This document shows, piece after piece, positions 9,231 through 20,421 of a DNA stretch of 64,000 nt. The stretch covers positions 4,181,501 through 4,245,500 of the forward strand of contig NZ_JAZHRX010000001.1 in the NCBI RefSeq assembly GCF_036924645.1, in the 5' to 3' direction. The DNA comes from Bradyrhizobium sp. AZCC 2176 (GTDB lineage Bacteria; Pseudomonadota; Alphaproteobacteria; Rhizobiales; Xanthobacteraceae). The stretch's first letter is position 1, and each line of letters starts with the position of its first letter. Below the pieces are notes generated by a model. That model was given only the letters and a program-made list of their open reading frames with translations, made no database searches and was not told the DNA's origin. The translations under genes and the position numbers were made by a program.

Positions 9231-10004
9231 TCATGCGATGGACCAGCCTCCGTCGATAGGCAGCGTTGCGCCCGTGATGTCCTGTCCCGCCTGGCTGGAC
9301 AGGAAGACAACCATGGCGCCAACGCTTTCCATGGCGACAAAGCGCCCGGTCGGCTGCCGCGCCATCAGGTAGTCGCGCGTCGCCTCGTCGACGGCGCGGC
9401 CCTCGCTCGCCGCGATCGATGCAATCTTGCCCTGGATGGCCGGTGTCGGCAGGACGCCTGGGCACAGTGCGTTGCAGGTGATGCCGTCGCTTGTCGTCTC
9501 GATCGCGACCGCCCGGGTCATGCCGAGGATGGCGGTTTTCGTGGTCACGTAATCGATACGGTCCGCAACGGCGCGGCTCGAATAGATCGAGGCCATGTTG
9601 ATGATGCGGCCCCAGCCGCGCTTCTTCATGGCGGGCAAGGCGAGGCGGATCAGATGAAAGGGCGCCGACAGGTTGACGGCCAGCGCCTCTTCCCAATGTT
9701 CCGATGCAAATGTCTCGACCGGCGAGAAATGCCGGACCACCGCGTTGTTCACCAGGATATCGATGGCTTCGAGGCGGCCGAGCAGTTCGCCCATCATGGC
9801 TTCGATCGATGAACGTTGCGACAGGTCGGCGGCCGCGCTCACGGCATCGACACCGAAACGGGAACGAAGGCGATCCCTGGCCTCCCGGGGCTCAATCAGA
9901 TCGTGCAGGACAATATTGGCACCCGCGCCGGCCAGGCTTTCCGCCACGGCCAGCCCAAGGCCAGCCGTTGCGCCGGTGACGAGTGCCCACTTGCCCTGCA
10001 GCAT
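9231..10004 (-). CDS. SDR-family NAD(P)-dependent oxidoreductase
   Basis: Classical short-chain dehydrogenase of 257 residues: cofactor motif TGATAGLG (10-17), NNA (86-88), and catalytic Asn111, Ser139, Tyr152 and Lys156 (YVTTK). The C-terminal GGWSIA end is typical of FabG/hydroxybutyrate-dehydrogenase-like SDRs. The acidic residue after beta-2 (HDL) suggests NAD(H) preference. The start at 10004 is supported by GGGGAG about 9 bases upstream; a longer in-frame version would overlap the upstream decarboxylase-like gene. Within the operon it probably oxidises a hydroxy-acid or alcohol intermediate; the substrate is unknown. Confidence 0.9.
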   Translation of the reverse strand: MLQGKWALVTGATAGLGLAVAESLAGAGANIVLHDLIEPREARDRLRSRFGVDAVSAAADLSQRSSIEAMMGELLGRLEAIDILVNNAVVRHFSPVETFASEHWEEALAVNLSAPFHLIRLALPAMKKRGWGRIINMASIYSSRAVADRIDYVTTKTAILGMTRAVAIETTSDGITCNALCPGVLPTPAIQGKIASIAASEGRAVDEATRDYLMARQPTGRFVAMESVGAMVVFLSSQAGQDITGATLPIDGGWSIA

Positions 10005-10021
10005 CGGATCGGACTCCCCGG

Positions 10022-10405
10022 CTATTTCTTCTGGTCCAGCTCGGCGAATACTTCCCGCGCATTGCGGAAGGCATCGACGCCGGCCGGCACGCCGCAATAG
10101 ATGGCGACCTGCATGAACACCTCGCGTATTTCCTCGCGCGTGGCGCCGTTGGTGAGGGCGCCGCGAACGTGGGTCTTGAGTTCATGCGGCCGGTTCAGCG
10201 CGCACAGCATCGCCAAATTGAGAAAGCTGCGAGTCTTATGGGTGAGGCCATCGCGGCCCCACACATAACCCCAGCAATATTCCGTCGTGAGGTCCTGCAT
10301 CGGCCGGTTGAAGTCGTCGGCCGAAGCGATTGCTTTGTCGACGAATTCATCGCCCAGGACGCTCTTGCGGATCTTGAGGCCTCGATCGTATGTCGTCTTG
10401 TCCAT
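10022..10405 (-). CDS. Carboxymuconolactone decarboxylase-family protein (copy 1)
   Basis: Small all-helical AhpD-like-fold protein of 127 residues, similar to PcaC-type gamma-carboxymuconolactone decarboxylases: YDRGLKIRKSVLG at the start, RPHELKTHVRGALTNGAT in the core and YCGVPAGVDAFR near the end. It lacks the CxxC peroxidase motif of AhpD, so decarboxylase or lactone chemistry is more likely than peroxidase. ATG at 10405 is preferred to an in-frame TTG at 10417, but no strong Shine-Dalgarno is seen. A close paralogue lies at 20422-20802 in the divergent unit. Confidence 0.88.
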   Translation of the reverse strand: MDKTTYDRGLKIRKSVLGDEFVDKAIASADDFNRPMQDLTTEYCWGYVWGRDGLTHKTRSFLNLAMLCALNRPHELKTHVRGALTNGATREEIREVFMQVAIYCGVPAGVDAFRNAREVFAELDQKK

Positions 10406-10435
10406 ATCGGTATCCAATGTGTTGTGGTTATTGCG

Positions 10436-11671
10436 CTAGCTCTTGGGCCAGAACGGTTGGGCCAGCGCCAGTTGCGGAGGAAACACTGTGACAGGCACAC
10501 CGGATTGCCACTGCACGATGGTCATGCCCGCGCCGACGCGGCGGCCCTTTTCATCGAACTTGATTTCGCCGAGCGGGTAGTATTTGGAGGGACCGCCATC
10601 CATGGCGCGCAGGGCGTCGGCCACCGCGACGCGGTCAGCCTTGCCGGCCTTTTCGAGCGCGTCCTTGATCACCCACATGTCGCCGTAGGTGGAGATCGCA
10701 TTCTGCGTCATCCAGGGCTCCTTGTAGCGAGTTTTGAGCTCGGCAATGAGCGCCTCGTGACCCTTGGCGCCCCAGCTTGCGACACAGGTGAGCAGGCCCT
10801 GCAGCAATTCGGGGCTGACGGTCTGCAGCATGTCGGGCTCCGCGATGGCGATGCCGAATGAGATCGTTGGAATCTTGCCTTGCCCCAAACCGAACTCGTT
10901 CATCTTCTCGAGCAGTAGCTTGGCGTCGGAAATGACGGTCGGCAGGAAGAACAGCAGGTCCGGTCTGGCCGAGCGGACTTTCTGAACCAGCGAGGTGGCG
11001 TCGGCGAGTGGCGGGGTAAAGGTTTCGTCGACGATCAGTTGGAGCCCGTTTTCGGCAAGCAGGCCGTCCCGCATCGCCTTTGCCGAGGACACCGATGCCG
11101 CCGTGTTGTCCGTGACGATCGCAACCGTCTTTGGCTTCTTCCCGGATGCCGTCTCCGCAAGCTTCACGATCTGCGGCAAGGCCTGCTTTGCCTGCGAGCC
11201 TGCCGTTGCCGACGTCTGGAAGACATATTTGAAGCCCCGATCGGTAATCAGATCGGAATAGGAGAGGGTGAGGACCGGCAGGTTGGCGCGCTCGGTCACC
11301 TCAGTGACGGCAAGCGTGAATGAACTGAGGTAGGAACCGCTCGCCGCCACAAGGTCGGGCTCCTGGGCGACCATCCGTTGCGCCGCGTTCTTGGCTTTCT
11401 CCGTCGTGTCGCCGGAATCGAGCACGACCAGTTTTAGCCTGGCGCCACCGAGCGACTTGATGCCGCCTTGCGCGTTGATGTGGTCCACCGCCATCTCGGC
11501 ACCTTGCCGCATGACCGTACCGGGGCGGGCATAGAGGCCGGAAACCGGGACCAGCAATCCGACCTTGACCTCGGAAGGCTGCTGCGCCCACGCGCGTGAA
11601 CAGATCAAGCCGGCGGATGCGCCGGCGAGCAGGCTGCGCCGCGTCAATGCGGCCCGGGTAGCTCTTGTCAT
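10436..11671 (-). CDS. ABC transporter substrate-binding protein, LivK type (copy 1)
   Basis: Periplasmic receptor (411 residues, Peripla_BP_6 family) for a branched-chain-amino-acid-type ABC importer. The N-terminus carries an RRSLLAG motif and hydrophobic stretch, ending AWAQ, compatible with Tat export. The mature part begins EVKVGLLVPVSGLYARPG. The start at 11671 is supported by GGAGG about 7 bases upstream; the much longer open frame upstream overlaps copy 2 out of frame and is not coding. It sits 35 bases after its paralogue. Such Liv-like receptors in catabolic operons often bind aromatic or carboxylic acids, so an amino acid ligand should not be assumed. Confidence 0.92.
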   Translation of the reverse strand: MTRATRAALTRRSLLAGASAGLICSRAWAQQPSEVKVGLLVPVSGLYARPGTVMRQGAEMAVDHINAQGGIKSLGGARLKLVVLDSGDTTEKAKNAAQRMVAQEPDLVAASGSYLSSFTLAVTEVTERANLPVLTLSYSDLITDRGFKYVFQTSATAGSQAKQALPQIVKLAETASGKKPKTVAIVTDNTAASVSSAKAMRDGLLAENGLQLIVDETFTPPLADATSLVQKVRSARPDLLFFLPTVISDAKLLLEKMNEFGLGQGKIPTISFGIAIAEPDMLQTVSPELLQGLLTCVASWGAKGHEALIAELKTRYKEPWMTQNAISTYGDMWVIKDALEKAGKADRVAVADALRAMDGGPSKYYPLGEIKFDEKGRRVGAGMTIVQWQSGVPVTVFPPQLALAQPFWPKS

Positions 11672-11706
11672 CTCAATTCCTCCCTGAATTTTTGAGCGTG
11701 TTGCGG

Positions 11707-12951
11707 TCAGGATTTCTTCGGCCAGAATGGCGCAGCCAATGCGAGATCGGACGGGTAGACGGTGACGGGCACGCCGGACTGCCACTGCACGATCACCACG
11801 CCAGCGCCGACACGGCGGCCCTTCTCGTCGAACTTGAGCTGGCCGCCCGGGTAATGTTTCGATGGACCGCCATCCATGGTCCGGAATGCCTGCGCCACGG
11901 CAAGGCGGTCGGCTTTTCCGGCCTGTTCGAGCGCCGTCTTCATCAGCCACATATCGCCATAGGTCGAGATGACGTTCTGCGTCATCCAGGGCTCCTTGTA
12001 TTTTGCCTTCAACTCGGCGATCACGGCTTCGTGGCCCTTCGAACCCCAGTTGGCGACCACCGTCATGATGCCCTGAACGGCTTCCGTGCTGACGCTTTGC
12101 AGCATGTCGGGCTCGGCGATCGTGATGCTGAAGGAGACGGTCGGAATCTTGCCTTGGCCAAGCCCGAACTCGTTGATCTTCTCCAGGCCGAGCTTGGCGT
12201 CGGAAATGGCATTGGGCATGAACAGCAGCAGATCCGGACGCGCCGACCTGACCTTCTGGATCAGCGGCGTCGCGTCGGAAAGCGGCGGCGTCCAAACCTC
12301 TTCCACGACGAGCTGAAGGCCTTCCTGCGCGAGGATCTTCTCCTTCAGCGCCTTGGCTGTCGCAACTGACGTCGCCGTATTGTCCATCAGCATCGCAACC
12401 GTCTTCGGTCGTTTGCCGGACGCGGCTTCGGCAAGCTTCATCAGTTCAGGCAAGCCGAGTTCCGACTGCCGGCTCGCGGGCGCTGCGGTCTGGAAGATGA
12501 ATTTGAAGCCGCGCTCGGTCAGCAGGTCCGAATAGGACAGGGTGAGCATCGGCAGCTCGGCGCGTTCGGTCACCTCGGTCACCGCCAGCGTGAAGGAGCT
12601 GAGATACGAGCCGCTCGCCGCAACCAGATCAGGCTCCTGCGCCACCATGCGCTGCGCCGCGTTCTTGGCCTTTTCGGTGGTATCGCCGCAATCGATCACG
12701 ACCAGCTTGAGCTTGGCGCCGCCGAGCGACTTGATGCCGCCCTGCGCGTTGATGTGCTCGATGCCCATCTCTGCGCCCATGCGCATCACCTGGCCCGGCC
12801 GGGTGTAGATGCCCGATAGCGGCACGATCAAGCCGACCTTGACTTCGGCAGGTTGCTGCGCGCGCGCCATCGTCGACAGTCCCATGGCGGCGGCACCGGA
12901 GAGCACGGTTCGCCGCGTCAACGAGGTCTTCGCGTTTTTGTTCTGGCCCAT
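11707..12951 (-). CDS. ABC transporter substrate-binding protein, LivK type (copy 2)
   Basis: Tandem paralogue of the neighbouring receptor (414 residues; roughly three-quarters identical by eye, with long identical blocks such as RMVAQEPDLVAASGSYLSS). The twin-arginine-like signal TRRTVLSGAAAMG ends at ARAQ. The mature domain is again a type I periplasmic binding fold. Divergent positions concentrate in the middle (for example SRQSELGLPELMKLAE), which could alter ligand choice. It lies 38 bases after livF and is co-oriented with the permease genes, so it very probably serves the same importer. Confidence 0.92.
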   Translation of the reverse strand: MGQNKNAKTSLTRRTVLSGAAAMGLSTMARAQQPAEVKVGLIVPLSGIYTRPGQVMRMGAEMGIEHINAQGGIKSLGGAKLKLVVIDCGDTTEKAKNAAQRMVAQEPDLVAASGSYLSSFTLAVTEVTERAELPMLTLSYSDLLTERGFKFIFQTAAPASRQSELGLPELMKLAEAASGKRPKTVAMLMDNTATSVATAKALKEKILAQEGLQLVVEEVWTPPLSDATPLIQKVRSARPDLLLFMPNAISDAKLGLEKINEFGLGQGKIPTVSFSITIAEPDMLQSVSTEAVQGIMTVVANWGSKGHEAVIAELKAKYKEPWMTQNVISTYGDMWLMKTALEQAGKADRLAVAQAFRTMDGGPSKHYPGGQLKFDEKGRRVGAGVVIVQWQSGVPVTVYPSDLALAAPFWPKKS

Positions 12952-12989
12952 TTTCGTTCTCTCCCAGTGGTGTTGTTGATCGTTGTCGG

Positions 12990-13683
12990 TTACATGCCGA
13001 GATAGGCCTTGCGGATGCGGTCGTCCGCCCGCAGGGTTTGATTGTTGCCTTCGAGTGCGACGCGGCCTGCTTCGAGAACGTAGCCGTGGTCGGCCGATTC
13101 CAGCGCCTCCGCGACGCGCTGTTCGACCAGCAGGATGGTCAAGTTCGATTGTCGCCGGATCTCGATCAGTCGTTCGAAGATGAAATCCGCGGTGGTGGGC
13201 GCCAGGCCCATCGAAGGCTCATCCAGCATCAGGAGTTTCGGCGAGGAGGCGAGCCCGCGGCCGATCGCCAGCATCTGCTGCTGTCCGCCGGACAGTGTGC
13301 CCGCGAACTGGCCGCGGCGCTCGGCCAAAATCGGCAGCCATTCGAAGATGCGCTCGATGTTGTGCTTCCAGTCGCGTTGGCCGGCCTCGGTCATCGCGCC
13401 CATTTCGAGATTTTCCATCACCGTGAGGGAAGGGAAAACCTGGCGGCCTTCCGGGACATGGGCTATGCCGAGATGCGCGCGCTGCGCGGGCCGGATCGAC
13501 AGCAGGTCTTGATTGGCGAACCTGATAGTGCCGGTACTTGGACGCACGATGCCGGAAATCGTCTTGAACAGGGTGGTCTTGCCGGCGCCATTCGGTCCGA
13601 CGATGGCGACGAACTGGCCTTCTTCGACCTTGATCGAGACGCCGTTCAAGACCGGGATCGCGGAATAGCCTGATGTCAGCCCT

Positions 13684-13697
<14 letters not shown>
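12990..13697 (-). CDS. livF: Branched-chain-type ABC transporter ATP-binding protein, LivF
   Basis: ATPase subunit of 235 residues: Walker A GPNGAGKT (34-41), signature LSGGQQQ, Walker B LLMLDEPSMGLAP and the switch region TILLVEQ. The ending RKAYLGM is typical of LivF. It partners with the LivG half fused to LivM. ATG 13697 is chosen because the domain begins there (MLHIEGL); it lies within the last codons of the upstream gene (14-base overlap), indicating coupling. Upstream in-frame extensions are low-complexity readthrough of that gene. Confidence 0.93.
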
Positions 13698-15467
<1,770 letters not shown>

Positions 15468-15471
<4 letters not shown>

Positions 15472-16418
15472 GTCCTCTCGACCATGCGCCCGAAGAAACC
15501 TTGCGGACGGAAAAAGATGATCAGGAGAAACACGACGAAGATCGCGGCGTTCTGCAATTGTGTCGGCAGGATCAGCGTCGACATCTGCTGGACCAGGCCG
15601 ATCGTCATGCCGCCCCAGAATGCGCCGATGATGCTGCCCATGCCGCCGAGCACGACGCCGGCATACATGACGATGACGTATTCGACGCCGACGAAGGGAT
15701 GAAATGGATAGTTGGTGGCGAGCAGCCCGCCGGCGATCGCGGTGATACCGCTACCGAGCGCGAAGGCAATGCGGTGCGCGCGGTCGACGTCGATACCCAT
15801 ATAGGTCGCCGCGGTAGGGTTATCGGCGGCGGCCCGCAGCGATTTTCCGAGCCGCGAGCGCGTGATCAAGAGCGTCAACAGTATCATCGTTGCCAACGAA
15901 ACTATGGCATCTATCCCGCGCGCCTTGTTGATGAAGACGCTGATGTCATTGAACAGTGGTCCAAGCTCCCAGGCTGAGCTCGATAGCGGCGTCCGGATCG
16001 AGGCCAATACCGAACCGAACACGAGCAGTCCGCCATTCTGCAGGATCAGCGCGATCCCCAGCGTCAGAATGAGCTGGGCATAGTGGCCTTCGCCCTCGAG
16101 CGAGGAGGTGCGCGTGCCCGATACACGCGAGATCAAGGTGAGGTGGACGAAGTAACCGAAGACAGCCAGCACCGGACCGGCCAGCAGGATCGCGACGAAT
16201 GGCCCGAAAGTGTTGCCGAAAATGGCCTGAACGCCGAGCGCGGTGAAGAAATAAAACGCCGCATACATGCCGAGCATCATGAAATCGCCCTGCGCGAAGT
16301 TGATCACCCGCATGACGCCGAAGATCAGCCCGAGCCCGACGCACATCAGGCCGTAGACCGCACCGATCAGGAGGCCGGCGGACAATGCTTGCAAGAAACC
16401 TTCCAGCGCCTGTGTCAC
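15468..16418 (-). CDS. livH: Branched-chain-type ABC transporter permease, LivH
   Basis: Integral membrane permease of 316 residues with about eight hydrophobic segments. The LivH landmarks are GLIFGVMRVINFAQGDFMMLG and VLGGMGSIIGAFWGG. It pairs with the LivM half of the downstream fusion to form the import channel. The stop overlaps the next start (four bases). It begins a transport block following the MmgE/PrpD gene, separated by about 107 bases, so an internal promoter is possible though none is obvious. Confidence 0.93.
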
Positions 16419-16525
16419 CGATGACCTCGTGCGGAGCTCGTATTCAACTTCGGTTCGTTCGCTGGCGTCGAGGCCGTCTCAGGTTTGAACATTCCGCCCC
16501 GCATTTTTTTGCTTTCTCGTATGGA

Positions 16526-17923
16526 TCATGACGCCGGCCGTAACAGCCGTTCGGTCGGCTCGAGCCGGCAGCAGGCGGCGATGACACGGCTGTCCGGAAG
16601 TGACATGCATTTGTCGACAAGTTCTTCGAGAAGCAGCGCGCGCTTGCTGCCGATGACATCGGTCGCGGCCGTGCGAAAGCGCGTGCGGATTTCCTCAGGC
16701 GTTGCGGCAATGACATTGTCGAGGCGCTGATCGACGGCGTTTCCGTCGCGCAAGGTAATGTGTATCTCGGCGCCCTGCTTGGTCGGGAACGCGGCGGTGA
16801 GGTGCGGCTCGCTCTGAAGGGTGGTGCGCTCGACGAGGCGGAGAATCCTGATATCGTCGATGTCAGCGTAATTGTCTTCTTCGAGCGCGCCGCGTGCGAG
16901 TACGGCAGCGACGCTGAACGGAATGCTCATCTTCGCCTGCAACGCATTGCGGAAAGGCCCTTTGGAATCGCAGCCGGGGTAGCGGGCCGCAGCCGCCGGG
17001 ACTCGGATCGAAACCGTCGCGATGTCCTCCGATGTCCCGAGTTCGCGCGCGATCGGCAACGCTGCCTGTGCCGCGGTTTGCGCGAAATTGCAGGCGGGAG
17101 CGGGCTTGTTGTAGACGGCCATGATTTCCGGTTCTGCGCCGGCAAACAATCGGATCTCGGCAGGGGCGGGCTGGCGGCGGAAGGCGGCGAACAATCCGGC
17201 CTCACCCTCAAGGATCGTTTCGGAGGCGCACGCGCCGGCTTCGGCCAGTTCGACCGCGGCAATTGCGTTGCGCGCCGCAAAGCCTGGATGGAAATACATT
17301 TCGGAACCGCCGGCACGCGGCCATTCGTTCAGGCCGGACGACGTGTTGGCGGCGATGGCAATTGCGCTGGTTGCGGCATCTTCGGTGAGACCGAGGGCGT
17401 AGCTTGCCGCCAATGCTGCGCCGAGCGGAGCCACGAGACCGGTTGGCCGGTAGAGGCGGGCGAGGTCGGCGGTAACGAGCGCGCGGCCGATCTGCGCGCC
17501 GGCCTCATAGCCGATGACCGCGGCGCCAAGCAATGTCGCGCCGGACAGCGGTGTCCGCTCCGACAGCGCGAGCAGGGTCGGCCAGATCACCACGCCGTGG
17601 TGCGAGACGCTGGCAGCATGCATGTCTTCGCGTACCAGGCCGTGGCCCATGGTCGCGTTGGCGAAGGCGGCGTCGCCCGGCGCGGCAAGGGTGCGGGCGC
17701 CGATGACGGTGGCGCCGTTTCCGACCTCGCGCGCGATGCCGATTGCCTGGCGGCTCCACGGATGGTTCCTCGCCTCGAAGGCACAGGAAAGAAAATCCAG
17801 CAGGCAGATCTTTGCCTTGGCAACGACGTTTCCATCGAAACGGCCGGGATCGACAGTAAGCGCGGTGCGTGCCAGCGCCCGCGCCAACGACACCTCGCTT
17901 GATCCGGTCGATCCGATTGTCAT
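16526..17923 (-). CDS. MmgE/PrpD family protein (copy 1)
   Basis: Soluble enzyme of 465 residues of the family that includes 2-methylcitrate dehydratase (PrpD), cis-aconitate decarboxylase and several iminodisuccinate/lyase-type enzymes. The N-terminal half is all-helical (CLLDFLSCAFEARNHPW, MGHGLVREDMHAASVSHHGV), followed by an alpha/beta domain. ATG 17923 is the start of the family-conserved region; the longer open frame adds an Arg-rich extension overlapping the upstream dehydrogenase. There is no prpB/prpC nearby, so the propionate methylcitrate cycle is unlikely. Role inferred: dehydratase/hydratase on a polycarboxylic acid. Confidence 0.85.
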   Translation of the reverse strand: MTIGSTGSSEVSLARALARTALTVDPGRFDGNVVAKAKICLLDFLSCAFEARNHPWSRQAIGIAREVGNGATVIGARTLAAPGDAAFANATMGHGLVREDMHAASVSHHGVVIWPTLLALSERTPLSGATLLGAAVIGYEAGAQIGRALVTADLARLYRPTGLVAPLGAALAASYALGLTEDAATSAIAIAANTSSGLNEWPRAGGSEMYFHPGFAARNAIAAVELAEAGACASETILEGEAGLFAAFRRQPAPAEIRLFAGAEPEIMAVYNKPAPACNFAQTAAQAALPIARELGTSEDIATVSIRVPAAAARYPGCDSKGPFRNALQAKMSIPFSVAAVLARGALEEDNYADIDDIRILRLVERTTLQSEPHLTAAFPTKQGAEIHITLRDGNAVDQRLDNVIAATPEEIRTRFRTAATDVIGSKRALLLEELVDKCMSLPDSRVIAACCRLEPTERLLRPAS

Positions 17924-17957
17924 GGCAATCGCCCTCGCGCGCGGGGTGGGTCCAGGT

Positions 17958-18851
17958 CTAGCCGCGCATTTCCACGCCGGCCCACTCCTCCAGCACTTTC
18001 GCAATCGACGTGAAGTCGGATGACGCGCCATATTTGGCATTAGTGATCGCCAGCATCTGCCGCACCACGGAGCCGCAAACCATCGGAACGCCCATGGCTT
18101 CGGCTTCGTCGACGCAGAGCCGCACGTCCTTGTAGGAGAGGCCGGTGGTGAAGCCGAAATCGAACGTGCCGGGAAGCACCGCGCGGGGAAACTTGTCTTC
18201 CGAGGCGCTGTTGCGGCCGCTGCTGGCGTTGATGATGTCGATCAGCACCTTGGCATCGACGCCGCCCTTGACGCCCATTGCCACCGCTTCGGAGGTGATG
18301 ACCAGTGCCGCCGCCGCCATCAGATTATTGGCGAGCTTTGCGGTCTGCGCCGTGCCCGGCTTGTCGCCGGTGTAGAACAGCTTGCCAAAATGCTTCAGGA
18401 TGGGGTGGACCCTGTCATAGGTCGCCTGCGGGCAGGAGACCATCACGGCGAGCGTACCGTTCACCGCACCCTTGATGCCGCCGCTGACGGGGGCATCGAC
18501 CAGCGTGATGTTTCTGGCTTCGAATCCCTTGGCGATCGCCTTGGCGGCGCCGGGCCCGGTGGTGGACAGGTCGATCAGGATGGTGGCGCGGTTTCCGGCA
18601 ACGATTCCATCAGGGCCCAGCGCCACGGCCTTGACGATGTCGGGAGTCGGCAGGCTGGCCAGCACGATATCTGCGCTCGATGCGACTTCGGCGGGCGACT
18701 TCGCCAGCCGTGCGCCGCGCGCAACCAGCGCCTTGGTCGCCTCGGCTTGCGAATCGTAGACGCATAGCGAATAGCCGGCGTCGAGCAGGCGCCCGGCCAT
18801 CGGTCCGCCCATGCGGCCCGTTCCGACAAAGCCGATTGTTTCTGCTGCCAT
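17958..18851 (-). CDS. NAD(P)-dependent beta-hydroxyacid dehydrogenase (HIBADH family)
   Basis: Dehydrogenase of 297 residues in the 3-hydroxyisobutyrate/tartronate-semialdehyde reductase family. It has a Rossmann motif GFVGTGRMGGPMA (7-19), a substrate-binding DAPVSGG (119-125) and catalytic Lys172 in AKLANNL. It is the first gene of the minus-strand operon and starts 185 bases from the divergent MmgE/PrpD copy 2, so the gap probably holds both promoters. Its exact substrate cannot be assigned; in context it may oxidise a beta-hydroxy carboxylate from the imported compound. Confidence 0.92.
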   Translation of the reverse strand: MAAETIGFVGTGRMGGPMAGRLLDAGYSLCVYDSQAEATKALVARGARLAKSPAEVASSADIVLASLPTPDIVKAVALGPDGIVAGNRATILIDLSTTGPGAAKAIAKGFEARNITLVDAPVSGGIKGAVNGTLAVMVSCPQATYDRVHPILKHFGKLFYTGDKPGTAQTAKLANNLMAAAALVITSEAVAMGVKGGVDAKVLIDIINASSGRNSASEDKFPRAVLPGTFDFGFTTGLSYKDVRLCVDEAEAMGVPMVCGSVVRQMLAITNAKYGASSDFTSIAKVLEEWAGVEMRG

Positions 18852-19036
18852 GGTTCGCTCCCTGACGCGCGCAAGCGCTTTCTTGTTCTTAGTCTTGTTC
18901 TCGGCGCCGCCGGGTTCCGGCCGCGTCTGCTCAAATCTCCAGATTGTCAGTTAATCTGTCAAGCATAAGATTCCTGTCGACAGGGCTCGACGCACCGGAA
19001 TAGGATTGGAAAAACAGCCTCCGGGGAATTCGCTCA
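18852..19036. promoter_or_regulatory. Divergent promoter region of the catabolic locus
   Basis: This 185-bp gap separates two divergently transcribed catabolic units, so it should carry both promoters and the regulator's binding site. A minus-strand TTGACA (18957-18962) is a good -35-like hexamer but the -10 at normal spacing is weak (AGATTT). AGATT-N7-AATCT (18940-18956) is a small palindrome overlapping this spacer region and could be an operator. None of this is tested. Confidence 0.35.
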
Positions 19037-20374
19037 GTGCGGCAAGATGAAGCGCAAGGCGTCGGCATAACGCTCGCCGATTTCGTTGCCGGTACGATGT
19101 GGGCAGATGTCGCGGGGCAGAGCGACGAAGCGAAGCGCTCGATTCTGAACTTCTTTGCGACCGCCCTGGGTTCAGCCCACGACCCCGCGGTTGGCGCTGC
19201 CTTGCGCGTGCTGTTGCCGTTCAGCGGCGCTGCGACATCGGCGATCATCGGCCGCTCCGAACGGCTCGATGCGATGGGCGCGGCGTTCGTCAACGCGGTT
19301 TCGGCCAACCTGCTCGATTTCGACGATACCCACCTGGATACGATCATTCATCCGGCCGCTCCGGTTGCGGCGCCGGTCCTGGCATTGGCGCAGGCGCGCG
19401 GATTTTCGGGGCGCGACGTTCTCACCGCATTCATTCTCGGCGTGGAGATCGAATGCCGCGTCGGCAACGCGGTATCTCCCGGACACTATGCGCGCGGCTG
19501 GCATATCACCTCGACCTGCGGGGTGTTCGGCGCCGCCGCGGCCTGCGCCAAATTGCTCGGCCTTCCGGCGGACCGGATTTCCAATGCGATTGGAATCGCG
19601 GCAAGCCAATCGGCAGGCATCGTCGAAAATCTCCCGAGCGCCGCCAAGAACGTCAGCGTCGGCAATGCGGCGCGCAACGGCCTGTTTGCGGCACTGCTTG
19701 CGGCTGAAGGCTATTCCGCGTCGCCCCGCGCGATTGAAGGCCCGCTCGGCTGGGCGCGCGCCATGGGAGATGAGCCCGATCTTGCGCGGCTGACGGGAGA
19801 TCTCGGCAAGACCTGGGAGATCGCCAGGAACACCTACAAGCCCTATCCGGCGGGCATCGTGTTTCACGCGGTGATCGACGCCTGTTTCGCGTTACGGGAA
19901 AGGCTGGGCCCGCGCATCGCAGGTATCGCGGCGATCACGGTGCAGGGTTCGGCGCTTCTGCTGGCGCGCGGCGATCGGCCGGTGCGCAACGAACGCGACG
20001 CAAGGGTCTCTATTCACCACTGCGCCGCCTGCGCCTTGCTGCTGGGCAAGGCCGGTGTGGCGGAATTCTCCGAGGCCGCCGTATTTCGGCCGGACATAGT
20101 GTCCTTGCGCCAGAAGGTGAGGGCGGAGCTTGATGGCTCACTTCCGGACGGCGCCGCGCGCGTCGTGATTCAATTGACGTCGGGAGAGACGTTCGAGGAA
20201 ATCGTAATGGCTGCAAAGGGCAGCGTTGCCGATCCGCTGTCGGACCGTGCCATCGAAGCCAAGCTGCGTGATTGTGCACGACTGGACGAAAGCGATTGGG
20301 ATATCGATCGCATCATTGACCATGTCTGGCGTATCGATACGCTGGACGACGTCTCAAGCTTGATGCGGGCGTAG
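19037..20374 (+). CDS. MmgE/PrpD family protein (copy 2)
   Basis: A 445-residue member of the same family as 16526-17923 but clearly diverged. Typical segments are LLDFDDTHLDTIIHPAAPVAAPVLA and ARGWHITSTCGVFGAAAACAKLLGL (residues about 95-180); the helical domain is followed by an alpha/beta lid. The start is a GTG at 19037; an AGGG-like purine run is weak, so the start could be slightly downstream. It leads a plus-strand unit with a decarboxylase-like protein and an MBL hydrolase. Two diverged copies suggest consecutive or stereospecific hydration steps rather than redundancy (inference). Confidence 0.85.
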   Translation: MRQDEAQGVGITLADFVAGTMWADVAGQSDEAKRSILNFFATALGSAHDPAVGAALRVLLPFSGAATSAIIGRSERLDAMGAAFVNAVSANLLDFDDTHLDTIIHPAAPVAAPVLALAQARGFSGRDVLTAFILGVEIECRVGNAVSPGHYARGWHITSTCGVFGAAAACAKLLGLPADRISNAIGIAASQSAGIVENLPSAAKNVSVGNAARNGLFAALLAAEGYSASPRAIEGPLGWARAMGDEPDLARLTGDLGKTWEIARNTYKPYPAGIVFHAVIDACFALRERLGPRIAGIAAITVQGSALLLARGDRPVRNERDARVSIHHCAACALLLGKAGVAEFSEAAVFRPDIVSLRQKVRAELDGSLPDGAARVVIQLTSGETFEEIVMAAKGSVADPLSDRAIEAKLRDCARLDESDWDIDRIIDHVWRIDTLDDVSSLMRA

Positions 20375-20421
20375 CGCCGCGCCCGATCAGGCAGAACTCA
20401 AACGAGCGAAAGGAAACGACG

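Noticed and set aside
11672..12295. N-terminal extension of binding protein copy 1
   Set aside because: It overlaps copy 2 in another frame; the real start at 11671 has a Shine-Dalgarno and a signal peptide.
16760..17902. Plus-strand open frame opposite MmgE/PrpD copy 1
   Set aside because: Glycine/arginine-rich shadow of a strongly supported gene; no start signal or domain.
16526..17923. Methylcitrate-cycle prpD
   Set aside because: No prpB, prpC or prpR genes nearby; the family is broad, so the symbol was not applied.
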